NCBI GenBank assembly: GCA_934277975.1
Contig: CAKQWE010000005.1
Location: forward strand, 8,655-72,654
Source: an uncultured Spirochaetales bacterium
GTDB lineage: Bacteria; Spirochaetota; Spirochaetia; Sphaerochaetales; Sphaerochaetaceae
DNA length: 64,000 nt
Direction: 5' to 3'
Under the pieces are notes generated by a model. That model searched no databases, was not told the origin of the DNA, and saw nothing but the letters and a program-made list of their open reading frames with translations. The translations under genes were made by a program, and so were the position numbers. This document shows, one piece after another, positions 17,032-24,083 of this stretch. The first letter of the stretch is position 1, and every line of letters begins with the position of its first letter.

Positions 17032-17057
17032 TTTCAACCATAGTTTTCAACCATAGT
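17032..17057. repeat. 13-bp perfect tandem repeat at the sirtuin gene end
   Basis: TTTCAACCATAGT is repeated exactly at 17032-17044 and 17045-17057, and a partial third copy runs into the stop codon of the sirtuin gene (17059). The period is short enough to allow slippage. No function is evident. Confidence 0.8.
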
Positions 17058-17058
17058 T

Positions 17059-17826
17059 TCAACAATACACAGCGGCAAGGGCATCGAAGGTCTGCTCAAG
17101 GTCATCGAAATGCAAAGTGGCGTAGTAGTCCTGACTTGTAGGTTGGGCATTGACTATGACGACCTTTGCACCGCTTCTGAAGGCGATCACAGGAAACGAA
17201 GCGGCAGGCTGCACGACAAGCGACGACCCAAGCACAAGGCAAAGGTCCGTGTTCGAGAAATCCCGCCATGCGCTCTGAAGCACGTTCTCGTCAAGGTTCT
17301 CTCCATAGAAAACGATGTCCGGTTTTATCACACCACCGCATTTTTTGCACCTAGGAACCTCTCCTGCGCGCACGATTGGGGCCACATAGTCGTATCCATA
17401 CTCAGCATGGCACTTGGTGCAATGATGGTGTTCAGGACCGCCGTGCACCTCATACACGTTCCTTGAACCGGCCCTTTGATGAAGCATGTCTATGTTCTGG
17501 GTGTACAGGGCCTTGAGTATACCCTTCCCCTCCAAAGCCGCCAATGTACTATGCACCACATTTGGTTCATAGTCCTCAAGGTGATACCACACGTCCTTGG
17601 CCCACGCATAGAAAACCTCAGGATGCTTGGCAAAGAAGTCCAGCGAGATGATCTCCTCCACGTCCATACCGTTCCATGGGTCCGTGTAGACGCCATGTGC
17701 GCCCCTGAAATCTGGAATCCCGCTCAAAGTGGACACCCCTGCACCCGTGAAGGCCGTCATGAAACGGCTTGAGTCGATAAGCTCCACAAGACGCTTGAAA
17801 TCATCTTTGAACCTTGAATCATCCAT
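17059..17826 (-). CDS. cobB: Sir2-family NAD-dependent protein deacylase
   Basis: Removes acyl groups from protein lysines using NAD. The Rossmann signature GAGVSTLSGIPDFRG is near residue 27. TQNIDMLHQRAG and the catalytic His in VHGG follow, then the zinc knuckle (CTKCHAEYGYD ... CKKCGG), PDIVFYGE, GSSLVVQPAA and INAQPT. All catalytic parts are present and the length is normal. The ATG at 17826 has GAGG eight bases upstream. It starts 20 bases after the miaB stop on the same strand and may be co-transcribed with folD and miaB. The exact acyl preference cannot be read from the sequence. Confidence 0.93.
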   Translation of the reverse strand: MDDSRFKDDFKRLVELIDSSRFMTAFTGAGVSTLSGIPDFRGAHGVYTDPWNGMDVEEIISLDFFAKHPEVFYAWAKDVWYHLEDYEPNVVHSTLAALEGKGILKALYTQNIDMLHQRAGSRNVYEVHGGPEHHHCTKCHAEYGYDYVAPIVRAGEVPRCKKCGGVIKPDIVFYGENLDENVLQSAWRDFSNTDLCLVLGSSLVVQPAASFPVIAFRSGAKVVIVNAQPTSQDYYATLHFDDLEQTFDALAAVYC

Positions 17827-17846
17827 ATACGTTCCCTCATCACACC

Positions 17847-19166
17847 TTAGACCGATGTCTCTGGAACCTGCTCTCCAAGGTATGTGTTTCCATTCAAAAG
17901 CCTGAACTCCACATACACCATATCACCAGGATTTACAGAACACCCTTCCAAAGTCGAGAAAGCGACCATCTCACCATGCTCGTTGCGTCCAAGCATCTTG
18001 GACTTGTCATCGCGTGACACCTGTGTGACAAGGACCTTCTGGACACCATGGGCACGGGTGGCCTTTATCTTGGCCGCATTCGCAAGCTGCCAATCTATGA
18101 GTCGCTGAAGCCTCTGCTGCTTCTCCTTGTCTGAAAGCTGTCCCTCCATCAAGCAGGCACGCGTCCCCTCCCTAGGATTCCAGTAGTACATGTACGCCTC
18201 AATGCACCCAACAGCCCCGACTGCGGACACGGTGTCCAGGAACTCCTCTTCAGTCTCTCCTGGGAAGCCTACCATAATGTCCAGGGCGAACGTGACACCT
18301 GGAACACGCTGCTTGATCCTGTCTATAAGGGCAAGGTACTTCTCTCTGGTGTAGCGCCTGTTCATAAGGCCAAGGATCCGGGTATTGCCGCTCTGCATTG
18401 GAACATGAAGGTGCTTTGCAACCTTTGGCTCGCGGGCTATCACCTCAATGAGATCATCCGAGAAATCCTTTGGATGTGGGCTTTCGAACCTTATCCACTG
18501 GATGTTGCCGCACTTGCGGCATATCATCTCAAGAAGCTGAGGGAAATGGCAACCATCGTAGTCGTATGAATTGACGTTTTGACCAAGAAGGGTGATCTCC
18601 CTCACACCGTTTTCGTCAAGCCACCTCACCTCTTCAAGTATTTCGTCTACAGGTCTTGAGACCTCCCGTCCCCTCACGTATGGGACTATGCAGTAGGAAC
18701 AGAAATTGTTGCATCCGTTCATTATTGGAATGTACGAGGAGAACTCGCCGTCCTTATGGTACGCCTTTGTGAAGACATACTTATCGCTTTCCTGTGGAGA
18801 GGACTCCTTGACCCCAACGATGTCCAAAAGCTTGAGCTTATCGTTGTTTCCAATGACAAAGTCGATTTGCGGGGCATCTTTCTTGATGCTGTCATGGAGT
18901 CTTTCGGCCATGCATCCAGTAAGGACCAAAGTCATGGATTCGCCGGTCTTTGCCCTTTGAGCCTTTATGTGGGTGTATGCTCCAAGACGACCCCATATCC
19001 TGTTTTCAGCGCTCTTTCTCACAGAGCATGTGTTAATTATGGCAAGATCAGCTTCCTCTGGATTTGAAGCTTCGATCCATCCACGACCCATGAGCATGGA
19101 CTCCATTGCATTGGACTCGGCAACGTTCATCTGGCATCCGTATGTCTCTATGTAGTACTTCTTCAT
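17847..19166 (-). CDS. miaB: tRNA-2-methylthio-N6-dimethylallyladenosine synthase MiaB
   Basis: Radical-SAM methylthiotransferase that modifies i6A37 of tRNAs reading UNN codons. The N-terminal UPF0004 domain carries the three auxiliary-cluster cysteines (GCQMN, NTCSVR, TGCMAE). The radical-SAM motif is CNNFCSYC. A C-terminal TRAM-like region follows (LGRNEHGEMVAFSTLEG). At 439 residues the length is normal. The ATG at 19166 overlaps the folD stop by four bases. MiaB rather than MtaB or RimO is supported by GCQMN, IPIMNGCNNFCSYCIVPYVRG and the N-terminal YYIETYGCQMN. Confidence 0.95.
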   Translation of the reverse strand: MKKYYIETYGCQMNVAESNAMESMLMGRGWIEASNPEEADLAIINTCSVRKSAENRIWGRLGAYTHIKAQRAKTGESMTLVLTGCMAERLHDSIKKDAPQIDFVIGNNDKLKLLDIVGVKESSPQESDKYVFTKAYHKDGEFSSYIPIMNGCNNFCSYCIVPYVRGREVSRPVDEILEEVRWLDENGVREITLLGQNVNSYDYDGCHFPQLLEMICRKCGNIQWIRFESPHPKDFSDDLIEVIAREPKVAKHLHVPMQSGNTRILGLMNRRYTREKYLALIDRIKQRVPGVTFALDIMVGFPGETEEEFLDTVSAVGAVGCIEAYMYYWNPREGTRACLMEGQLSDKEKQQRLQRLIDWQLANAAKIKATRAHGVQKVLVTQVSRDDKSKMLGRNEHGEMVAFSTLEGCSVNPGDMVYVEFRLLNGNTYLGEQVPETSV

Positions 19167-20065
19167 CCTTTTTGGACCTCCAGATCCGCAGTGTCAATGC
19201 CCTTCAAGTCGCAGGCAGCGACCACAGTATTCTCCATAAGCATCGCAATGGTCATTGGGCCCACACCTCCAGGAACAGGCGTTATGGCGCTTGTCTTTGA
19301 CTCGACGTTTGCAAAGTCCACATCCCCCCTAAGGGAGTACCCGCTCTTCTTGGATGGATCAGAAACCCTGTTCATGCCAACATCTATGATGACGGCGCCA
19401 TCCTTAACCATGTCGGCGGTCACGATGTTCGTATGCCCAACGGCCGATATCAGTATGTCCGCCCTCTTCACATAAGGCACTATGTCCGGTGTGAGGGAGT
19501 GGCATATAGTGACCGTGGCGTTGCGGTCCTTCTGCATCAGCAGTGCCGCCATTGGCTTTCCAACTATGTTGCTGCGCCCAAGGATGCATACGTCCTTGGA
19601 ATCAGTGAGGATCCCGTAGTGGTCAAGCATCCTGAGGATGCCCTTTGGGGTACATGCTATGTGGGATTTCTGGCCAAGCAACAGCTTTCCAATGTTCACT
19701 GGATGGAAGCCGTCAACGTCCTTCACTGGATCTATTGAGTTTATGACCTCAACCTCGTCCATATGGGAAGGAAGTGGAAGCTGTACAAGGATTCCATCGA
19801 CATCTGCGTTGTCGTTGAGGCTTTGTACAAGCTCAATAAGGGACTTCTGGGGAAGGCTTTCGTCATACGTGAAGTCCATATGTGCTATGCCTATCTCATC
19901 GCAGGCCTTTTTCTTGCCTTTGACATATGTCTTGCTAGCGGGATTGTCTCCAACAAGGACAACCGCCAAACATGGTTTTCTTGAGAATCTTTCTTCAAAC
20001 GCCTTGCATAGACGGGAAGTGTGTTCGTTTACAAGCTGGCTGAGTTCTTTACCGGAAAGGATCAA
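19163..20065 (-). CDS. folD: Bifunctional methylene-THF dehydrogenase/cyclohydrolase FolD
   Basis: Interconverts 5,10-methylene-THF, methenyl-THF and 10-formyl-THF. Family signatures are YVKGKKKACDEIGI with the catalytic Lys, GILVQLPLPSHM, DPVKDVDGFHPVN, GRSNIVGKPMAALL and PVPGGVGPMTIAML. I place the start at the TTG at 20065: AGGAGG lies nine bases upstream, and the product then begins MILSGKEL, as in other FolD proteins. The next in-frame ATG (20086) has no ribosome-binding site. Open frame further upstream would lie before the predicted transcription start, since a TATAAT sits at 20127-20132. The gene opens the run folD-miaB-cobB. Confidence 0.92.
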   Translation of the reverse strand: MILSGKELSQLVNEHTSRLCKAFEERFSRKPCLAVVLVGDNPASKTYVKGKKKACDEIGIAHMDFTYDESLPQKSLIELVQSLNDNADVDGILVQLPLPSHMDEVEVINSIDPVKDVDGFHPVNIGKLLLGQKSHIACTPKGILRMLDHYGILTDSKDVCILGRSNIVGKPMAALLMQKDRNATVTICHSLTPDIVPYVKRADILISAVGHTNIVTADMVKDGAVIIDVGMNRVSDPSKKSGYSLRGDVDFANVESKTSAITPVPGGVGPMTIAMLMENTVVAACDLKGIDTADLEVQKG

Positions 20066-20126
20066 TGCAACGGACCTCCTAGGCATCCAAAACCATCTTG
20101 CGAACCTCTTTGGATGCAGTGGCTTC

Positions 20127-20155
20127 ATTATACACAAATAGGTAACGAATTGCCA
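20127..20155 (-). promoter_or_regulatory. Predicted folD promoter
   Basis: A perfect TATAAT (20127-20132, minus strand) with a TG-rich upstream flank and TGGCAA (20150-20155) 17 bases away. The implied transcription start near 20120 leaves a leader of about 55 bases before the TTG start of folD. Confidence 0.5.
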
Positions 20156-20246
20156 TTATGTGTGTTTTTCGTGTTGGCATATTCATAATTTCGACTTTTG
20201 CTGTTAATATGTACATGTCAACCATGGACTATTATGTGAGGTGCAC

Positions 20247-20852
20247 ATGAAAAAATGTACAACCATTGTCATCATCATGTTGGTGCTGGCCGTCATACCG
20301 GCGTTCTGCGCTGCAGGCTACTATGAAACAGGAGACCAGGTCTTCTCGTTCAGGGCGGGTGTAGACTTCCCGGCCTTCCTTTCCTTCCTCAACGACCCAA
20401 GCAGGAACCAGAGCTTCTCTGACATGCACATGCAAAAGATTGGAGGCATAGCATCGATATCCTATCAGGGCTATTTGACACAGAATCTCGCTCTTGGTGG
20501 AGAACTAGGCTATCAATTCATCAATTCGCTTACCCCGTCCCTCTACACAGCGGTGCCAATCACAGCCAAGCTGACATACGTTCCAGTGCAGACGGGGCTG
20601 TTCGACCTTGCATTCTCCGCCAACCTTGGAATGGCGTTCATGAAGTACGATGATGGAAAGTACCTTGCCCCATATGCAAGCATTACATTGCAGCCATCGT
20701 TCTACATAACCGAGTCCTGGGGCATTGGAATCGAGACAGGCCTCATGGCTACGGCCGAGCTCTATACCAAGAACGCAACTTACGACAAATACAGCAACAA
20801 CGCAGTGCTTGGCATGATTCCGCTTGCACTTGTCGTCTCATACAGACACTAA
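20247..20852 (+). CDS. Small outer-membrane beta-barrel protein
   Basis: A signal peptide (MKKCTTIVIIMLVLAVIPAFCA) precedes about 178 residues of amphipathic strands such as GGIASISYQGYLTQNLALGGELGYQF and YITESWGIGIETGL, ending LALVVSYRH. The strand pattern suggests an 8-stranded barrel of the OmpW/OmpX size class. The ATG at 20247 has GAGGTG just upstream; a GTG two codons earlier has no spacing for a site. The next gene, a lipoprotein, starts 13 bases after the stop, so the two are probably one transcript and may work together at the outer membrane. No function can be assigned. Confidence 0.75.
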   Translation: MKKCTTIVIIMLVLAVIPAFCAAGYYETGDQVFSFRAGVDFPAFLSFLNDPSRNQSFSDMHMQKIGGIASISYQGYLTQNLALGGELGYQFINSLTPSLYTAVPITAKLTYVPVQTGLFDLAFSANLGMAFMKYDDGKYLAPYASITLQPSFYITESWGIGIETGLMATAELYTKNATYDKYSNNAVLGMIPLALVVSYRH

Positions 20853-20865
20853 GGAGACCTCATAT

Positions 20866-21924
20866 ATGAAAAGGACTTCACTTCTTCTTATACCGATTCT
20901 ATTGATTGCACTGCTTCTGTGCTCCTGCAACGCCGATGCCCAGGACGGCATCTTCTCCGCCATAGCCGACTCCGCCCCAGACGCCGGCATCAAGGTCCAG
21001 GCGTATTTGGGAATGGATTCTACAGATACATATCACTACATTTTGACGGATACAGGTGTCTACAGCATTAATGACCCAGATTTCAATCCTATTATAAACA
21101 CTGATGATATGCGTTTTATACAAGCTTGCATAATCGATGATTCTATTTACGTTCACTCATCTACTTCCACAGGAGAGGAGGATCATAATGGTAGCAAGAT
21201 ATCAAAATACTCCATAAAAGGAATCAAAGATTCTGAATTCACGGAAATCCCAAATGTAAAGAATCTCCTAGTCAATGGTGCATATTACACTTTTGGCGAT
21301 TCTAAAGATAAGCAGACCATCCATTTCTTAAAAGAAAGCACTTCAAGTACAGACTTTTTCTCCGAAACTGAAACAAAAACAATCAATTCAATACTGGAAA
21401 GCGGAGACTATGTTTTTGTGGAACTCAGTGACAAAAGCTATGTCATATTTGACTCAAAATCCGGAGAGAAAAAAATTGGATTACCCAAAGACACTTTGAA
21501 TTCACCTTCAGTAAAAGGATTTCAGACAATTGACGATTCAAGTTTCCTTATAGTGCAAAGTGACAATAAAGTGTATTCGATTACTTGTGATGGTCTGGAA
21601 GATACTGGAACAAAGCTTTCAAACATAAGCGGAAACGTTGTTCATTCATTCCATTACAAAACAACAACAGACAACAGGGATTACGTAGTAATCAAAGGTT
21701 CAAGTTCTTTTGACATCTATGAGATAACGAAGAATGAAGAATCCAAATACAAACTTTCAAAAGTGGAAAATCCAACAGCCCCTTACGTTACTTCAAGTCT
21801 TAGGACAACGGACATCTCAAACATTGTGAAGAACAACGACACAAGCATAATCATTGCAACCTACACCAACGCCATCTGGGAGATTGACCCAACTTCTACC
21901 GACGACCCAGTTGAAATCAAATAA
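20866..21924 (+). CDS. Putative lipoprotein of unknown function
   Basis: A type II signal peptide (MKRTSLLLIPILLIALLLCSC) offers Cys19 or Cys21 as the lipidated residue; Ser20 before Cys21 fits relaxed spirochaetal lipoboxes. The mature part (about 330 residues) is rich in Ser, Thr, Asp and Lys and has recurring short phrases ending in YSI, such as GVYSIND, SKYSIKG and KVYSITC, which recalls a beta-propeller-like repeat. This is only an impression. The ATG at 20866 has AAGGAG nine bases upstream. From about 21000 onward the gene is clearly richer in A and T than the genes around it, while the signal-peptide end is not. It lies downstream of the small barrel gene and upstream of a hairpin. Confidence 0.7.
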   Translation: MKRTSLLLIPILLIALLLCSCNADAQDGIFSAIADSAPDAGIKVQAYLGMDSTDTYHYILTDTGVYSINDPDFNPIINTDDMRFIQACIIDDSIYVHSSTSTGEEDHNGSKISKYSIKGIKDSEFTEIPNVKNLLVNGAYYTFGDSKDKQTIHFLKESTSSTDFFSETETKTINSILESGDYVFVELSDKSYVIFDSKSGEKKIGLPKDTLNSPSVKGFQTIDDSSFLIVQSDNKVYSITCDGLEDTGTKLSNISGNVVHSFHYKTTTDNRDYVVIKGSSSFDIYEITKNEESKYKLSKVENPTAPYVTSSLRTTDISNIVKNNDTSIIIATYTNAIWEIDPTSTDDPVEIK

Positions 21925-21933
21925 AGTCAATAC

Positions 21934-21966
21934 ACAACGCCGCAGGCCAAAAACCTGCGGCGTTGT
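21934..21966 (+). terminator. Hairpin terminator after the lipoprotein gene
   Basis: A GC-rich perfect stem of 13 bases (21934-21946 with 21954-21966) and a 7-base loop lie ten bases after the stop codon. The following bases are pyrimidine-rich (TCTCTATAT) but lack a true T run, so termination may be partial. Confidence 0.65.
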
Positions 21967-22053
21967 TCTCTATATCAACATGGGCCGATTAACCAAAACC
22001 ATCAGTTGGTAGCGCTGGCATTGACCTTCTTCATGTTTCCATTGTCGAGGAAC

Positions 22054-22135
22054 GATTAGACTTTTTTATTGAAAATCAAGCGTATAAGTCTAATGATTAG
22101 ACTTTTTGGCTTAAAAAAACGCAGATAAGTCTAAA
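22054..22135. repeat. Two tandem 41-bp elements with inverted TTAGACTT ends
   Basis: Each 41-base unit (22054-22094 and 22095-22135) starts GATTAGACTTTTT and ends ATAAGTCTAA, so each is bounded by the inverted 8-mers TTAGACTT and AAGTCTAA. At the junction the two half-sites form AAGTCTAATGATTAGACTT, a near-perfect palindrome. The 317-base gap between the lipoprotein gene and the DUF488 gene contains this array and the hairpin at 21934-21966; I see no gene there. Confidence 0.85.
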
Positions 22136-22241
22136 ACACATCATCGAGACGGTCCAAATCGATACATTACCCACAAAGAGAAGGACTTATAGAAAGAAAA
22201 CCCAATGAAACGACGAAGATGTTTGACTTGCGAGGAGAGCT

Positions 22242-22700
22242 TTACAGAAGGCCGCAGTTCAAAAGCTCAAGCGTGAGCCATTCCTGAACCAGGTGTCTGT
22301 GGCAGAACTCGCCTTCCTTCTCGTAGCATAGCAGTACAGGAAAGCCTTTTGATTCAAGGGTTCTATAGATTTTCATTGGGTCGAGCTGTGCGAGGGATTC
22401 CCTGTAAAACCACTGGCAGTACCCCTTCTCGTCTATGGCTCCTGACTTATAAGCAGTCAGAAGATCCAAGGAAGGAGCCAAAGCAGTCCAATTCTCCCTC
22501 ATGAACCAACTTGGAGGAATCCTGGAGATGCCAATCTTTTTCTTTGCATCGCACAGTTCGAAGCAGCCTGTATCTATGACCATGCCTTTGAGGTCCTTTG
22601 AAGTATTCAGAAACTCGCCCTTTGAGATATCATGGGTGCGGTGGAATCCAAGGAGACTTCCAACATATGCTCTATCCAGAAACAGCGAACGTTTGACCAT
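22242..22700 (-). CDS. DUF488 family protein
   Basis: The C-terminal motif LLCYEKEGEFCHRHLVQEWL is the hallmark of the DUF488 family, whose members carry conserved Cys and His of unknown biochemical role. At 152 residues the length fits the short branch. The N-terminal half (RIPPSWFMRENWTALAPSLDLL) also resembles the family. The ATG at 22700 has AAGG six bases upstream and lies eight bases after the stop of the LysM gene, so the two are probably co-transcribed. No function can be given. Confidence 0.8.
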   Translation of the reverse strand: MVKRSLFLDRAYVGSLLGFHRTHDISKGEFLNTSKDLKGMVIDTGCFELCDAKKKIGISRIPPSWFMRENWTALAPSLDLLTAYKSGAIDEKGYCQWFYRESLAQLDPMKIYRTLESKGFPVLLCYEKEGEFCHRHLVQEWLTLELLNCGLL

Positions 22701-22708
22701 CTGCAACC

Positions 22709-24055
22709 TTACAGGAACGAATACGGATCCAATGGGATTCCATCCTGTTCGATTCTGAAGAATACTGTTGGATTGAGAAGGTTCGTCGAACCATTGGCGA
22801 AGAAACCTATCGTATCCCCTTTCGATACCCTATCTGTGCTGTTGACGCATATATTGGAGACATAATCGTAGTATGTGGTGTATCCATTGGAATGGAGTAT
22901 CTTCACGAATCCGGTTCCATTGTCGTTGAAGCCTCTGTCAATGACGGTTCCCGCTTCAGAGGCACATACAGGTGTGCCATCAGCAGCCTGGAGGAGTATG
23001 CCATCAAGCTGGACGGCACTGTTTCCAAGAGGATCTGCAACCTTTTGGTTGTATAGTGCAACGGTAACGGCACTGTCGCTTGGAAGGCTGAACGACGGCT
23101 CCGCCTCAACGCTCAGGGTACCTGTCTCCTGCACGCTTTCAAGAGGGATGAACAGCTTGTCACCGGCACTTACGCTTTCGTTTCTAAGTCCGTTGACATC
23201 GCTTAGAGCCTTCCATCCCAGAGAAAGGTTCAACTGCTGAACTATTGACGAGAGGGTGTCCCCTTCCTTGACTGTATACAAAGTACCGTTCCTATCAGGA
23301 ATCTGCAATGTGGACCCTATGAACAGGGATGTAGTGCTCTTTATCTGGTTGACAGATATTATAGTCTCCCTCGTCAGCCCAAACCTCTGTGCTATGGAAT
23401 CGAGGGAGTCTCCTTCCTGAATCGTGTACTCGGTATATCTAACGATGTCCCGAGAGAACGACGATTGCTGGGAAATGCTAAGGTTCTGCGCTATTGCAGG
23501 CTTCTTTATCTCAACTCCATGGGTAACGACATCTTCGGAAGAGACTTGTCCATCCAAGGCATAGTCCTGTGATGAAATGTAATCCGAGAGGTTGTCAGCC
23601 ACCACATTTGCCTTTGATGATTCAGTCGAAGCCACCCGTTGTAGTGCATTGTCAATGTCCATCGAGACCGTTGGAGAATCGGTCGAGGATTCTAGAACGC
23701 CGGGCTCAGGGACATCGGTCTTAGAGATTGCGCCATCTGCAGGAATGCCATTGCCGGCAACATCGTTGGGGATTGCAGTACTGGAACCGGAATCCGTGTC
23801 CTGAACATGCGACGAATCTCCTACACGTCCAACGATTGGAGGTGCGCTTGGAGAACTGGAATAAGAGGAAGCGCCCGCAAGCTCCTTGGACTTGAGGATG
23901 CTTACCCAAATGAGGACGGCAAGGACGCAGATGACCAGTGCAAGCAGGATTGTCACAAACAGCAGTTTGGAAGACGACCCTCCCCTCCTAGAGACTCTGT
24001 TGTCAGTAATGTCATCGTAGTTCCTTACCCTGCCCGTAGACGCACCTCTCGACAA
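22709..24055 (-). CDS. LysM protein with a metal-site-deficient LytM (M23-like) domain
   Basis: Bitopic envelope protein: cytoplasmic tail, one membrane helix (about 31-53), a long Ser/Asp-rich linker, two LysM modules (about 207-253 and 258-304) and a C-terminal LytM-like domain (about 335-448). Active M23 peptidases bind zinc through HxGxD, a His in YxHL and HLH. Here those positions read QLDGIL, YYDYV and PTVFF, so all ligands are lost while the fold signature (GTPVCASEAGTVIDRG, KGDTIGFF) stays. In E. coli, LytM proteins without zinc ligands (EnvC, NlpD) activate murein amidases. Translation appears to start at TTG 24055 with AGGA upstream; no ATG is available. It is divergent from the FtsI-like gene, 28 bases away. 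Confidence 0.85.
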   Translation of the reverse strand: MSRGASTGRVRNYDDITDNRVSRRGGSSSKLLFVTILLALVICVLAVLIWVSILKSKELAGASSYSSSPSAPPIVGRVGDSSHVQDTDSGSSTAIPNDVAGNGIPADGAISKTDVPEPGVLESSTDSPTVSMDIDNALQRVASTESSKANVVADNLSDYISSQDYALDGQVSSEDVVTHGVEIKKPAIAQNLSISQQSSFSRDIVRYTEYTIQEGDSLDSIAQRFGLTRETIISVNQIKSTTSLFIGSTLQIPDRNGTLYTVKEGDTLSSIVQQLNLSLGWKALSDVNGLRNESVSAGDKLFIPLESVQETGTLSVEAEPSFSLPSDSAVTVALYNQKVADPLGNSAVQLDGILLQAADGTPVCASEAGTVIDRGFNDNGTGFVKILHSNGYTTYYDYVSNICVNSTDRVSKGDTIGFFANGSTNLLNPTVFFRIEQDGIPLDPYSFL

Positions 24056-24067
24056 TGTTACATCCTA

Positions 24068-24075
24068 ATTATAAT
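24068..24075. promoter_or_regulatory. Overlapping divergent -10 boxes between two envelope genes
   Basis: The 28-base gap between the two divergent genes contains a TATAAT on each strand (plus 24070-24075, minus 24068-24073). A plus-strand start about seven bases on would fall at the ATG at 24084, which has no ribosome-binding site, implying a leaderless message. The minus-strand start would lie about six bases before the TTG at 24055. A TCGACA at 24049-24054 could serve as a plus-strand -35 with a short 15-base spacer. Confidence 0.5.
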
Positions 24076-24083
24076 ATAACGTC

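Noticed and set aside
22054..22135. Possible two-repeat CRISPR
   Set aside because: Only two units, the inner sequence is partly conserved, and there are no cas genes; the inverted half-sites explain the repetition better.
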